Part shown: piece by piece, positions 5,891 to 5,921 of the stretch
How positions within the stretch are numbered: the stretch's first letter is position 1
Layout: each line of letters begins with the position of its first letter
Source of the DNA: DATAAM01 sp036260075
Lineage (GTDB): Bacteria; Actinomycetota; Acidimicrobiia; Acidimicrobiales; JAHWLA01
NCBI GenBank assembly: GCA_036260075.1
Contig: DATAAM010000040.1
Span: 1-5,921, forward strand
Direction of reading: 5' to 3'
DNA length: 5,921 nt
Translations under genes and position numbers: made by a program
Notes under the pieces: model-generated
The model's database searches: none
The model's input: the letters and a program-made list of their open reading frames with translations, nothing else
What the model was told of the DNA's origin: nothing

Positions 5891-5896
5891 ACGCTA
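5891..5896 (-). promoter_or_regulatory. Possible -10 element (TAGCGT) for a leaderless gluABCD transcript
   Basis: TAGCGT on the minus strand fits TANNNT and ends 7 nt before the gluA ATG at 5883, the spacing expected if transcription starts at the A of the start codon. No -35-like hexamer is clear in the 25 bases still available upstream. If real, GTG at 5892 would be upstream of the transcript and could not be the start. No operator or riboswitch is visible in what remains of the upstream region (5897-5921). Confidence 0.35.
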
Positions 5897-5921
5897 CCCC
5901 GCCCCGTTCTGGGAGGCGGAT

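Overview
The window is high-GC bacterial DNA with G/C-heavy third codon positions and GTG starts. It looks like an actinobacterium. Three points suggest this: a gene order matching the gluABCD glutamate transporter of Corynebacterium, a lipoprotein with an acidic/Thr-rich linker after its lipobox, and a mix of Shine-Dalgarno (SD) starts with probable leaderless starts. A lineage such as Acidimicrobiia would fit but cannot be proved from this piece. I see no mobile element, CRISPR array, tRNA, rRNA or phage gene. The window reads as ordinary chromosome.

Left part, minus strand (1-1182): the 3'-truncated end of rsmD (16S rRNA m2G966 methyltransferase) lies 15 bp downstream of a gene for a small exported protein of unknown function with a DxDxDG calcium-type loop. 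The two may be co-transcribed, although rsmD also has a possible promoter of its own.

Middle part, plus strand (1259-2562): a two-gene unit with overlapping stop and start codons encodes a hotdog-fold PaaI-type acyl-CoA thioesterase and a hormone-sensitive-lipase (HSL) family carboxylesterase. It diverges from the exported-protein gene across a 76-bp gap and meets the next operon tail to tail with only 10 bp between the stop codons.

Right part, minus strand (2573-5883): a complete polar amino acid ABC importer in the order ATPase (gluA), lipoprotein binding protein (gluB), permease (gluC), permease (gluD), most like glutamate uptake systems. The binding protein captures substrate outside the membrane, the two permeases form the channel, and the ATPase drives transport. 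The genes are tightly packed: 17 bp between gluA and gluB, 43 bp or less between gluB and gluC, and a 4-bp ATGA overlap between gluC and gluD. The operon start and its proposed promoter lie at the right edge.

Nothing here amounts to a new biological system. The points most worth checking are a 50-residue Thr/Ser/Gly tail at the C-terminus of the binding protein, the missing N-terminal segment of gluC that may require a CTG start, the identical TAGCGT-N7-ATG arrangement in front of two unrelated genes, and the uncharacterised exported protein.
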